A stretch of DNA of 64,000 bases, taken from assembly GCF_003024195.1 (NCBI RefSeq), contig NZ_KZ679056.1, positions 178,262-242,261 on the forward strand, given 5' to 3'. The notes under the pieces were generated by a model. That model did not search any database, was not told where the DNA came from, and saw only the letters and a program-made list of their open reading frames with translations. Shown piece after piece: positions 57,411-64,000 of the stretch (position 1 is the stretch's first letter; each line of letters opens with the position of its first letter). The position numbers and the translations under genes were made by a program. Source of the DNA: Streptomyces dioscori. GTDB lineage: Bacteria > Actinomycetota > Actinomycetes > Streptomycetales > Streptomycetaceae.

Positions 57411-58133
57411 CTACGGGAGTGACGAAACCCACTTCAGAACGCCGTCCGTGATGACCGTCAGCGCCTGCTCCTGGTCGACCGGGGCGCGCTTCGGGACCGC
57501 GAAGCCATGATCGCCGTACGGCACCTCGACGAGTTCGTACGAGCCCGGCGGGATCTGTTGCGGGAACTCCTCGGGGCGTCCGAACGGGTCGTTGCCGCCC
57601 TGGACGACGAGCGTGGGCACCCCGGCGCCGAGCAGTTCGTCCGCGCGGGACTTCTCCGGCCGGCCCGGCGGGTGCAGGGGGAAGCTGAGGGCGAGCACGG
57701 CGTGGGCACCCAGCTCGGTGGCCGTGCGGCAGGCGACACGGGCTCCGGCGCTGCGGCCGCCCGCGACGACGGGGAGCCCCGGCGCGGCGAGCGCCGGCCA
57801 CAGGCCCCGCCAGCCCACGTTTAGCGTCTTCGGCGCGGGCGCGAGCTTCTTGCCCGCGACCCGCCAGGGCTGTTCGACGAGGGCCACGGTCACGCCGTGG
57901 GCGGGCAGTACGGCGGCGAGCGCGCGGAGGTCGCGCGCCTCGATCCCGCCACCGGCGCCATGGCTGACGGCCAGCACCAGCCGCGCCGCCGTCCCGGCTT
58001 CGCCGGCCTTCCCGGCCCGCTCGGCCCGCTCGGCCTTCCTGGCCTTCCCGGCCTTCCCGGCGTGGTGCCAGGTGATCCGGGCCGTGCCCGCGTCCGTCTC
58101 GACCGTCTCGACCGTCTCCGTCACATGTGTCAC
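57411..58133 (-). CDS. Alpha/beta hydrolase (KANL3/Tex30-like)
   Basis: 240 residues from a GTG one base beyond the SRAP stop. It starts TETVETVETDAGTARITWHHAG, followed by a hexanucleotide-type Lys/Ala/Gly/Arg repeat (KAGKARKAERAERAGKAGEAG). The hydrolase fold is shown by LAVSHGAGGGIEARDLRALAAVL, the nucleophile elbow GGRSAGARVA, VPTLVVQGGNDPFG and the catalytic His in GDHGF. Probably a serine esterase or thioesterase of unknown substrate. It ends just before sigRp2. Confidence 0.88.
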   Translation of the reverse strand: MTHVTETVETVETDAGTARITWHHAGKAGKARKAERAERAGKAGEAGTAARLVLAVSHGAGGGIEARDLRALAAVLPAHGVTVALVEQPWRVAGKKLAPAPKTLNVGWRGLWPALAAPGLPVVAGGRSAGARVACRTATELGAHAVLALSFPLHPPGRPEKSRADELLGAGVPTLVVQGGNDPFGRPEEFPQQIPPGSYELVEVPYGDHGFAVPKRAPVDQEQALTVITDGVLKWVSSLP

Positions 58134-58134
58134 G

Positions 58135-58950
58135 TCAGAAGAGTGTGCCCTCCTCGGGCCCCTCCAGCTCCTTCAGCAGCTCCGGGCCGTTGTTGCGGAC
58201 GTTGCTCACCGCCGTGGAGACGGGATACGCCCGCATCAGTCCCTCCGGCGGCGGCGCGAGCAGGGAGCGCAGGTCCTCGACGTCCGTGCGGGAGGGGTCG
58301 AGCCAGGCGTCCCAGCGGTCCGGGGTGAGCATCAGCGGCATCCGCGGGTGGATGTCGGCGAGCGAACGCGGACCCTCCTCGGGACCGACCGCGAGCGGGG
58401 AGGTCTCCGCCTCCGTGGTGATGACGGAGCAGGTCGCCCACCAGGCGCGGGGATGGTCGTCGGGCAGGGTCTTGTCCCGCCAGAACTCGTACAGCCCGGC
58501 CATCGCGAAGACGGAGCCGTCGGCGGGGAGCACGAAGTACGGCTGCTTGCGGGGCCGCTTCTTCTTGCCCTCCACCTCCAGGTCGCGCTCGCCGGTGCCG
58601 GTGACCCACTCGTAGTAGCCGTCGGCCGGTATGACGCAGCGGCGGGAGGTGAAGGCGCGCCGGAACGAGGGCTTCTCGTGGACGGTCTCGGCACGCGCGT
58701 TGATCATCCGGGCCCCGCCCTCGGGCGTCTTCGACCAGGAGGGGATCAGGCCCCACTTGAGGCGGCGCAACTGGCGGACCGGCGCGGGGTCGTCGGCGCC
58801 CTTGAGGGGGCGGTCCAGGACCACGTAGACCTCTTTGGTCGGAGCGACGTTGAAATCGGGGTCCGGAGCGTCCTCCTGCTCCCACTTCTCGATCTCGAAG
58901 ACCCCCGCGAGATCTTCGGGCCCCCGGCTGGCCGCGTACCGTCCGCACAT
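58135..58950 (-). CDS. SOS response-associated peptidase (SRAP/YedK/HMCES)
   Basis: 271 residues from the ATG at 58948-58950, chosen because catalytic Cys must be residue 2 after Met removal (MCGRYAASRG). Further motifs are FNVAPTKEVYVV, WGLIPSWSK, MINARAETVHEKPSFR, RCVIPADGYYEW and FAMAGLYEFW. The terminal IHPRMPLML is a conserved His-containing strand. SRAP proteins form a thiazolidine link with abasic sites in single-stranded DNA and protect it. One base separates it from the hydrolase gene. Confidence 0.95.
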   Translation of the reverse strand: MCGRYAASRGPEDLAGVFEIEKWEQEDAPDPDFNVAPTKEVYVVLDRPLKGADDPAPVRQLRRLKWGLIPSWSKTPEGGARMINARAETVHEKPSFRRAFTSRRCVIPADGYYEWVTGTGERDLEVEGKKKRPRKQPYFVLPADGSVFAMAGLYEFWRDKTLPDDHPRAWWATCSVITTEAETSPLAVGPEEGPRSLADIHPRMPLMLTPDRWDAWLDPSRTDVEDLRSLLAPPPEGLMRAYPVSTAVSNVRNNGPELLKELEGPEEGTLF

Positions 58951-59202
58951 CTGGAACCACCCCTCCGACCTGACGCATTCGTGTACCTGCACCGTCGCAG
59001 TCATCGTCCTGCGCACAGCAGACAAGGGTAGAGCAGGCGTCCCGGACCATTCCGGGACTCGACCGCTGTGACCTGCGTCTTGGCCGTCAGGAACGATCCC
59101 CGCTTCTCCCGCGTCTCACATACCGTCCGCTCATACATGTCAGACTGCGTCGCCCACGCGCAAACCCCTGCCGACAGCGCCCCGAGGGAGCCCGAGCCAC
59201 CC

Positions 59203-59925
59203 ATGGACAGCACCGCAGCCACCTCGCTGGCGACCGTCTGGGACGAGGTCTTCGGGAGCCAGCCCGACCCCGACACCTGGGTCGTCGTCGCCACGATGGT
59301 GGCCGCGCTGGCCGTGATCGTGCCGCACCCGGTGTGGCGGCTCTCCCGCAACGCCATCACCATCGCCCACGAGGGCGGCCACGGTCTGGTCGCGCTGCTC
59401 ACGGGCCGCAGCCTCAGCGGCATCCGGCTGCACTCCGACACCAGCGGTCTCACCGTCAGCCGGGGCAAGCCGACGGGCCTCGGCATGATCCTCACCGCGG
59501 CCTCGGGCTACACGGCTCCCCCGCTGCTCGGCCTGGGCGGCGCCGCGCTGCTGGCGGCCGGTCACATCACCGCCCTGCTCTGGCTGGCCACCCTGCTGCT
59601 CGTGGTGATGCTGGTGATGATCCGCAACGCGTACGGCGCCCTCACGGTCCTCGTCACCGGCGGCACGTTCGTGGCGGTGTCCTGGCTGGCCGGTCCCCAG
59701 GTCCAGGCGGCGTTCGCGTACGCCGTCGTCTGGTTCCTGCTGCTCGGCGGGGTCCGCCCGGCCTTCGAACTCCAGGCCAAGCGCTCACGCGGCGGAGCGG
59801 GCGACTCGGACGCGGACCAGCTGTCACGCCTGACGCACATACCGGCGGGCCTGTGGCTGTTCCTCTTCCACGCGGTCTCCCTCTGCTCACTGCTGGCAGG
59901 CGCGAACTGGCTCCTGAATCTGTGA
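59203..59925 (+). CDS. M50-type membrane metallopeptidase family protein
   Basis: 240 residues from the ATG at 59203; longer forms are possible from an ATG at 59137. Six or more membrane helices. The HExxH zinc motif is AITIAHEGGHGLVALLTG, and the C-terminal helix SRLTHIPAGLWLFLFHAVSLCSL carries a further His. An intramembrane metalloprotease role is likely, but the usual LDG motif of site-2 proteases is not evident, so activity is not certain. Confidence 0.85.
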   Translation: MDSTAATSLATVWDEVFGSQPDPDTWVVVATMVAALAVIVPHPVWRLSRNAITIAHEGGHGLVALLTGRSLSGIRLHSDTSGLTVSRGKPTGLGMILTAASGYTAPPLLGLGGAALLAAGHITALLWLATLLLVVMLVMIRNAYGALTVLVTGGTFVAVSWLAGPQVQAAFAYAVVWFLLLGGVRPAFELQAKRSRGGAGDSDADQLSRLTHIPAGLWLFLFHAVSLCSLLAGANWLLNL

Positions 59926-59949
59926 GGCGCGCAATCCCTGGACGGGGCG

Positions 59950-60000
59950 CAGCCCCTCTCAGGGGCGCGGGGAACTGCGCGACCAGCTACAACGCGCCCG
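59950..60000. repeat. Dispersed intergenic repeat
   Basis: CTCAGGGGCGCGGGGAACTG then CGCGACCAGC and CAACG parts; one copy in the 140-bp gap before aroA. Confidence 0.85.
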
Positions 60001-60065
60001 CCGTCAACGTACAACCCCCTTTCCCTGCCAAACCCAGGGCAGCCAACCCCCACTAAAGTGAGGGC

Positions 60066-61382
60066 ATGCCCGTTAACCCCGCACTCACCGCCCTCTGGCC
60101 CGCCCCGCACGCGAGCGGAGCCGTCGACGCGACGGTCCACGTGCCCGGGTCCAAGTCGGTCACCAACCGCGCGCTCGTCCTCGCGGCACTCGCGGCCGAG
60201 CCCGGCTGGCTCCGCCGCCCGCTGCGTTCCCGCGACACTCTCCTGATGGCCGGCGCCCTGCGGGCGATGGGCGTCGGGATCGAGGAGGGCGTGGGCCCCG
60301 ACGGCTCCGGCGAGGCATGGCGAGTCATCCCCTCGGGTCTGCAGGGCCCGACCACGGTCGACGTGGGCAACGCCGGCACCGTGATGCGCTTCCTGCCGCC
60401 GGTCGCCGCACTCGCCGACGGCCCCGTCCGCTTCGACGGCGACCCCCGTTCGTACGAGCGACCGCTGCACGGCGTGATCGACGGGCTGCGCGCCCTCGGG
60501 GCCCGTATCGACGACGACAGCCGGGGCGCGCTGCCGCTGACCGTGCAGGGCGGCGGGGCGCTGGAGGGCGGCCCCGTGGAGATCGACGCGTCCTCGTCCT
60601 CGCAGTTCGTGTCGGCGCTGCTGCTGTCAGGACCGCGTTTCAACCAGGGCGTGGAGGTACGGCACACGGGCTCGACGCTGCCGTCCATGCCGCACATCCG
60701 GATGACCGTCGACATGCTGCGCTCGATCGGCGCCCAGGTGGACACCCCCGAGTCGGGCGGCGAGCCGAACGTCTGGCGGGTCACCCCGGGCGCGCTGCTG
60801 GGCCGCGATCTGACGGTCGAGCCGGACCTGTCGAACGCCCAGCCGTTCCTGGCCGCCGCGCTGGTCACCGGCGGCACGGTCGTCATCCCCGACTGGCCCG
60901 CCCGCACCACCCAGCCGGGTGACAGGCTGCGCGAGATCTTCACCGAGATGGGCGGTTCCTGCGAACTGACCGAACGGGGCCTTGAGTTCACCGGCTCCGG
61001 CTCGATCCACGGCATCGACGTGGACCTGGGCGAGGTCGGCGAACTGACCCCGGGCATCGCGGCGGTCGCCGCGCTGGCCGACTCCCCCTCGACCCTCACC
61101 GGCGTGGCCCACCTGCGGCTGCACGAGACGGACCGGCTGGCCGCGCTCACCAAGGAGATCAACGAACTCGGCGGCGACGTCACCGAGACCGCCGACGGCC
61201 TCCACATCCGCCCGCGCCCGCTGCACGGCGGCGTCTTCCACACGTACGACGACCACCGCATGGCGACCGCGGGCGCGATCATCGGCCTCGCCGTGGAGGG
61301 CGTACAGATCGAGAACGTGGCGACGACGGCGAAGACCCTGCCGGACTTTCCCGCGCTGTGGACCGGAATGCTCGGGAACTGA
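60066..61382 (+). CDS. aroA: 3-phosphoshikimate 1-carboxyvinyltransferase (EPSP synthase)
   Basis: 438 residues. Substrate motifs: VPGSKSVTNRALVLAAL, GNAGTVMRFLPPV, ASSSSQFVSALLLSGP, LRLHETDRLAALTKEI and DDHRMATAGAI. It joins phosphoenolpyruvate to shikimate-3-phosphate in the aromatic amino acid pathway and acts in the cytoplasm. The rsgA gene begins 16 bp after its stop, so the two are co-transcribed, as in other Streptomyces. Confidence 0.97.
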   Translation: MPVNPALTALWPAPHASGAVDATVHVPGSKSVTNRALVLAALAAEPGWLRRPLRSRDTLLMAGALRAMGVGIEEGVGPDGSGEAWRVIPSGLQGPTTVDVGNAGTVMRFLPPVAALADGPVRFDGDPRSYERPLHGVIDGLRALGARIDDDSRGALPLTVQGGGALEGGPVEIDASSSSQFVSALLLSGPRFNQGVEVRHTGSTLPSMPHIRMTVDMLRSIGAQVDTPESGGEPNVWRVTPGALLGRDLTVEPDLSNAQPFLAAALVTGGTVVIPDWPARTTQPGDRLREIFTEMGGSCELTERGLEFTGSGSIHGIDVDLGEVGELTPGIAAVAALADSPSTLTGVAHLRLHETDRLAALTKEINELGGDVTETADGLHIRPRPLHGGVFHTYDDHRMATAGAIIGLAVEGVQIENVATTAKTLPDFPALWTGMLGN

Positions 61383-61398
61383 CGGGCGGACCGGGATC

Positions 61399-62409
61399 AT
61401 GCGCCGCTACGGCAAGCACACCGACGAGGACGACATCCCCTCGCGTCCGAACCGCAAGGGCAACCGCCCCCGGACGAACATCCGGCCCAAGCACGAGGAC
61501 GCGGCCGAGGGCATGGTCCTCACCGTCGACCGCGGCCGGCTGACCTGCCTCGTGGACGACCGCGTGGTCTTCGCCATGAAGGCACGCGAACTGGGCCGCA
61601 AGGCGGCCGTCGTCGGCGACCGGGTGGCCATCGTCGGCGACCTGACCGGCAAGAAGGACACCCTCGCCCGGATCGTCCGCATCGAGCCGCGGACCTCGGT
61701 CCTGCGCCGCACCGCCGACGACGACGATCCGTACGAGCGCGTGGTCGTCGCCAACGCCGACCAGCTGGCCATCGTCACGGCCCTCGCCGACCCGGAGCCG
61801 CGCCCCCGGCTGATCGACCGCTGCCTGGTCGCGGCGTACGCGGGCGGCCTCGACCCGCTCCTCGTCCTCACCAAGTCGGACCTGGCGCCCCCCGACGAAC
61901 TCCTGGAGCTGTACGGGGCACTGGGCGTCCCGTACGTCGTCACGAGCCGGGAGGAACTGGAGAGCGGCGAGGCCGTCGACCGCGTACGCAAGCAGCTGGA
62001 CGGCAAGATCACGGCGTTCGTCGGGCACTCGGGGGTGGGCAAGACGACACTGGTCAACGCGCTCGTGTCGACGGAACGGCGGCGCACCACGGGCGTCGTC
62101 AACGCGGTCACGGGACGCGGCAGGCACACCACGACCTCGGCGCGCGCGGTCCCGCTGCCCGGCGACGAGGGCTGGCTCGTCGACACGCCGGGCGTGCGGT
62201 CCTTCGGGCTGCACCACGTGGACCCCTCGCAGGTCATCAAGGCGTTCCCCGACCTGGAGCCCGGCACGGAGGGCTGCCCGCGCGCGTGCAGCCACGACGA
62301 GCCGGACTGCGCGCTGGACGCGTGGGTCGCCGAGGGGCACGCGGACCCGGCCCGCCTCTACTCGCTGCGCCGGCTGCTCTCGACCCGGGAGCGCCGCGAG
62401 GGCGACTGA
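61399..62409 (+). CDS. rsgA: Ribosome small subunit-dependent GTPase RsgA
   Basis: 336 residues. An OB-like N-terminal domain is followed by a circularly permuted GTPase: TKSDLAPP (G4) precedes GHSGVGKTTLVNAL (G1) and DTPGVRSFG (G3). The C-terminal zinc site is GCPRACSHDEPDC with Cys-Cys-His-Cys ligands. RsgA helps mature the 30S ribosomal subunit. It lies 16 bp behind aroA, probably in the same transcript. Confidence 0.97.
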   Translation: MRRYGKHTDEDDIPSRPNRKGNRPRTNIRPKHEDAAEGMVLTVDRGRLTCLVDDRVVFAMKARELGRKAAVVGDRVAIVGDLTGKKDTLARIVRIEPRTSVLRRTADDDDPYERVVVANADQLAIVTALADPEPRPRLIDRCLVAAYAGGLDPLLVLTKSDLAPPDELLELYGALGVPYVVTSREELESGEAVDRVRKQLDGKITAFVGHSGVGKTTLVNALVSTERRRTTGVVNAVTGRGRHTTTSARAVPLPGDEGWLVDTPGVRSFGLHHVDPSQVIKAFPDLEPGTEGCPRACSHDEPDCALDAWVAEGHADPARLYSLRRLLSTRERREGD

Positions 62410-62525
62410 TCCCCGTGTGCGTGACCTCTGTGTTGTTTGCGTCCTTGGCGCGACGGTAAAGGCATAATCGCACCAAGCTGGATCCAGGTGCGACGAAGCG
62501 GTCACGAAGCGTGGGAGGGCATCAC

Positions 62526-62849
62526 ATGGCGTGGCTGCTGGTGGTCGTGGCGGGTTTCCTGGAGACGGGCTTCGCGGTCTGCCTCAAGCTCTCCCACGGC
62601 TTCACGAGACTCTGGCCGACGATCGCCTTCTGCGTCTTCGCACTGGGCAGTTTCGGCCTCCTCACCCTGTCCCTGAAGAAGCTCGACGTGGGCCCCGCCT
62701 ACGCGGTGTGGACGGGCATCGGCGCGGCCGGTACCGCCATCTACGGCATGATCTTCCTCGACGACCTGGTGTCCACGCTGAAGATCGTCTCGATCTCGCT
62801 CGTGATCATAGGAGTCATCGGCCTGCAGCTGTCGGGCTCGTCCCACTGA
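62526..62849 (+). CDS. Small multidrug resistance (SMR) family transporter
   Basis: 107 residues from the ATG at 62526 (GGGAGGGC upstream). Four helices begin AWLLVVVAGFLETGFAVCLKLSHGF, with the conserved Glu13 proton/substrate residue, then GPAYAVWTGIGAAGTAIYGMIFLDD and a C-terminal helix. The GFTRLWPT loop fits the SugE/Gdx guanidinium exporter branch better than EmrE, but this cannot be decided from the sequence. The convergent TetR gene may be its regulator. Confidence 0.9.
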   Translation: MAWLLVVVAGFLETGFAVCLKLSHGFTRLWPTIAFCVFALGSFGLLTLSLKKLDVGPAYAVWTGIGAAGTAIYGMIFLDDLVSTLKIVSISLVIIGVIGLQLSGSSH

Positions 62850-62926
62850 GCCTGGCCCCTTCCGGCGGGCCCGGGTTCCGAGTGGTCCGGGTTCCGAGTA
62901 CTCCGGGTTCCGGGTGCGAGGGCACC

Positions 62927-63538
62927 TCAGACCACGGAGCGCACGGTGGCGAGCGCGTTGCGGACCAGCCCCGCCGTGCCCCCCTCGCCCGCCGGGGCGA
63001 GCACGCACGACACCCCCAGCCGCACGGCGAGTTCACAGGCCCGGGCCAGCTCCGCCGCCTCCGTCTTCGACCCGCCGTGCGCGGCGAGCGAGGCGACGGC
63101 CCGGTCCCGTACCAGCGCCACGAAGTCGCCGGGCGAGGGCAGCGGCCCGTCGGCCCTGCGCTGGGCGGGCACGGCCGAGGACGACGGCACGGCGGACAGG
63201 GTGGGTGAGGGCAGCCGCTCCCCCCAGCATCCGGTGAGCATCGCGCGCACCAGCACGTTCCCCCGGGCCGCGGAGGCAGTCCACTCCGCCGCGGCGGCCA
63301 GCCGTTCCCGGGGCTCGGGGCGGCTCACCAGGGCCCGCTCCACCCCGGCGAGATAGGCGTCCGCCTCCCGCCTCACGAGCGCGCGGGCGAGGCCTTCCTT
63401 GCTCCCGAACTCGTTGTAGAGGGTCTGCCGGGACACCCCGGCGACGGCGGCGACATCGACCATCCGCACGGCGGACCACGGACGGCGTCCGAGTGCCGTG
63501 TAGGCGGCGTCCAGTAGGGATTCCCGCGCTGCAGGCAT
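62927..63538 (-). CDS. TetR-family transcriptional regulator
   Basis: 203 residues from the ATG at 63536-63538, 5 nt after GGGAGG; the ATG just before it is also possible. HTH: SLLDAAYTALGRRPWSAVRMVDVAAVAGVSRQTLYNEFGSKEGLA. Its ligand domain is Ala-rich. It is convergent with the SMR gene (77-bp gap), an arrangement often seen for a drug-efflux regulator, although control is unproven. Confidence 0.92.
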   Translation of the reverse strand: MPAARESLLDAAYTALGRRPWSAVRMVDVAAVAGVSRQTLYNEFGSKEGLARALVRREADAYLAGVERALVSRPEPRERLAAAAEWTASAARGNVLVRAMLTGCWGERLPSPTLSAVPSSSAVPAQRRADGPLPSPGDFVALVRDRAVASLAAHGGSKTEAAELARACELAVRLGVSCVLAPAGEGGTAGLVRNALATVRSVV

Positions 63539-63620
63539 CATCGCCTCCCTGGGGCGATCGGCTCTGCGCATCAGAGTTGACGGGCACGGGGGCACTGTCA
63601 AGACTTCGCACGCCCTACGG

Positions 63621-63657
63621 GGCGCACACCCCCGGCGAAAGCGGGGGTGTGCGCCCT
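63621..63657. terminator. 14-bp hairpin with a GAAA tetraloop
   Basis: GGGCGCACACCCCC and GGGGGTGTGCGCCC pair perfectly. The nine loop bases GGCGAAAGC add a further GC-GAAA-GC stem with the GNRA tetraloop. It follows the TetR start region and resembles a terminator for a gene entering from the right. Confidence 0.75.
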
Positions 63658-63689
63658 CGGGCGCGGTCTTGGGGCCGGGCCGGCCCGCC

Positions 63690-64000
63690 CGCCGGGTGCG
63701 GGCCCGCTGTGGCCGGTCGCGCCGTTCCCCGCGCCCCTAAAAGGCAGGGCTGCGCCCCAGCCTTCCGCCCTCAGGGGCGCGAGGAACGGCGCGGCCAACC
63801 ACAACGCCCCCGCACCCGAGGAACAACCCGAGGCCCCACCCCCTCAGGGGCGCGGGGAACGGCGCAGTCTTTCGTCTTTAGGGGCGCGGGGAACGGCGCA
63901 GTCTTTTGGCTTTCAGGGGGCGCGGGGAACTGCGCAGCTTTTCAGGGGCGCGGGGAACTGCGCGGCCAGCCACAACCGACCCGCACCCGACAACCGCCCC
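63690..64000. repeat. Dense cluster of dispersed intergenic repeats
   Basis: About six copies of the GGGGCGCGGGGAAC(T/G)G(C)GCG core occur in 300 bases, in both orientations, several truncated, separated by CTTTTGG/TCTTT-like spacers, with complete ends CCGCACCCGA. No gene is seen from 63539 to 64000. Confidence 0.88.

Noticed and set aside
63598..63804. A short minus-strand frame in the terminal repeat region
   Set aside because: It is composed of the dispersed repeat itself and has no start signal.
1..64000. CRISPR arrays, tRNA/rRNA genes, insertion sequences and phage genes
   Set aside because: No regularly spaced repeats with unique spacers, no cloverleaf with TTCGA-type T-loop, and no transposase or integrase were found on reading the window.

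Overview
The window is a 64 kb chromosomal segment of a Streptomyces (high-GC actinomycete). The evidence is the very high GC content, frequent GTG starts, WhiB, SigR/RsrA, SigH and DasR family genes, a nickel superoxide dismutase, and dispersed GC-rich intergenic repeats. The gene order sodX-sodN, encapsulin, anti-sigma/sigH, wblE, nagB, dasABCR, nrdABS, albaflavenone genes, def, rsrA/sigR, aroA, rsgA matches, from memory, the S. coelicolor SCO5209-SCO5260 core region. I could not run an alignment to confirm this. No insertion sequence, prophage, CRISPR array or tRNA was found.

Layout. 1-3.3 kb: a methyltransferase cut by the window edge, a CGNR-type zinc-finger regulator, the Ni-SOD maturation pair sodX/sodN and a MerR-type regulator. 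3.4-10.8 kb: an accessory-looking signalling island with a PPOX-like protein, a STAS anti-anti-sigma factor, four GAF-ANTAR proteins in two pairs, a decayed flavodoxin gene, minisatellites and an AraC/VOC pair. 10.9-13.3 kb: small metabolic and regulatory genes (DHFR-like/TetR, GNAT). 13.4-16.1 kb: a Family 2B encapsulin operon (EshA-like shell with a cyclic-nucleotide-binding-like domain, plus a polyprenyl diphosphate synthase with a disordered N-terminus typical of encapsulated cargo). 16.3-20.2 kb: amidase, ACC-deaminase-like enzyme, Na+/H+ antiporter and UBP zinc finger.

20.4-26 kb: stress and developmental regulation: anti-sigma factor and SigH, diacylglycerol kinase, WblE, and a PdtaS-like histidine kinase. 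26.2-33.5 kb: the N-acetylglucosamine/chitobiose regulon, with nagB, a GH3 N-acetylglucosaminidase, the DasABC transporter and its regulator DasR, carrying several recognisable dre operators. 33.8-39.9 kb: CstA/YbdD, a DUF3311/MctP-type permease pair, a nucleoside hydrolase and a GNAT enzyme. 40-45 kb: nrdA-nrdB-nrdS behind two NrdR boxes and a cobalamin riboswitch. 45-47.5 kb: epi-isozizaene synthase and CYP170A1, the albaflavenone pair.

47.8-58.9 kb: peptide deformylase, a TPR protein, two overlapping membrane HD/HD-GYP genes, a roadblock/DUF4388 cluster, rsrA/sigR with a canonical SigR promoter, an alpha/beta hydrolase and a SRAP protein. 59.2-63.6 kb: M50-like peptidase, aroA, rsgA, and a convergent SMR transporter and TetR gene. 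The last 400 bases are a dense cluster of intergenic repeats.

Most core genes are confident. The most notable items are the encapsulin-polyprenyl synthase operon, the four-member GAF-ANTAR island, the roadblock cluster with no visible Ras-like GTPase, and several sequence-readable regulatory sites (CRP-like before wblE, BldD-like before the SigH operon, dre, NrdR plus B12 riboswitch, sigRp2).
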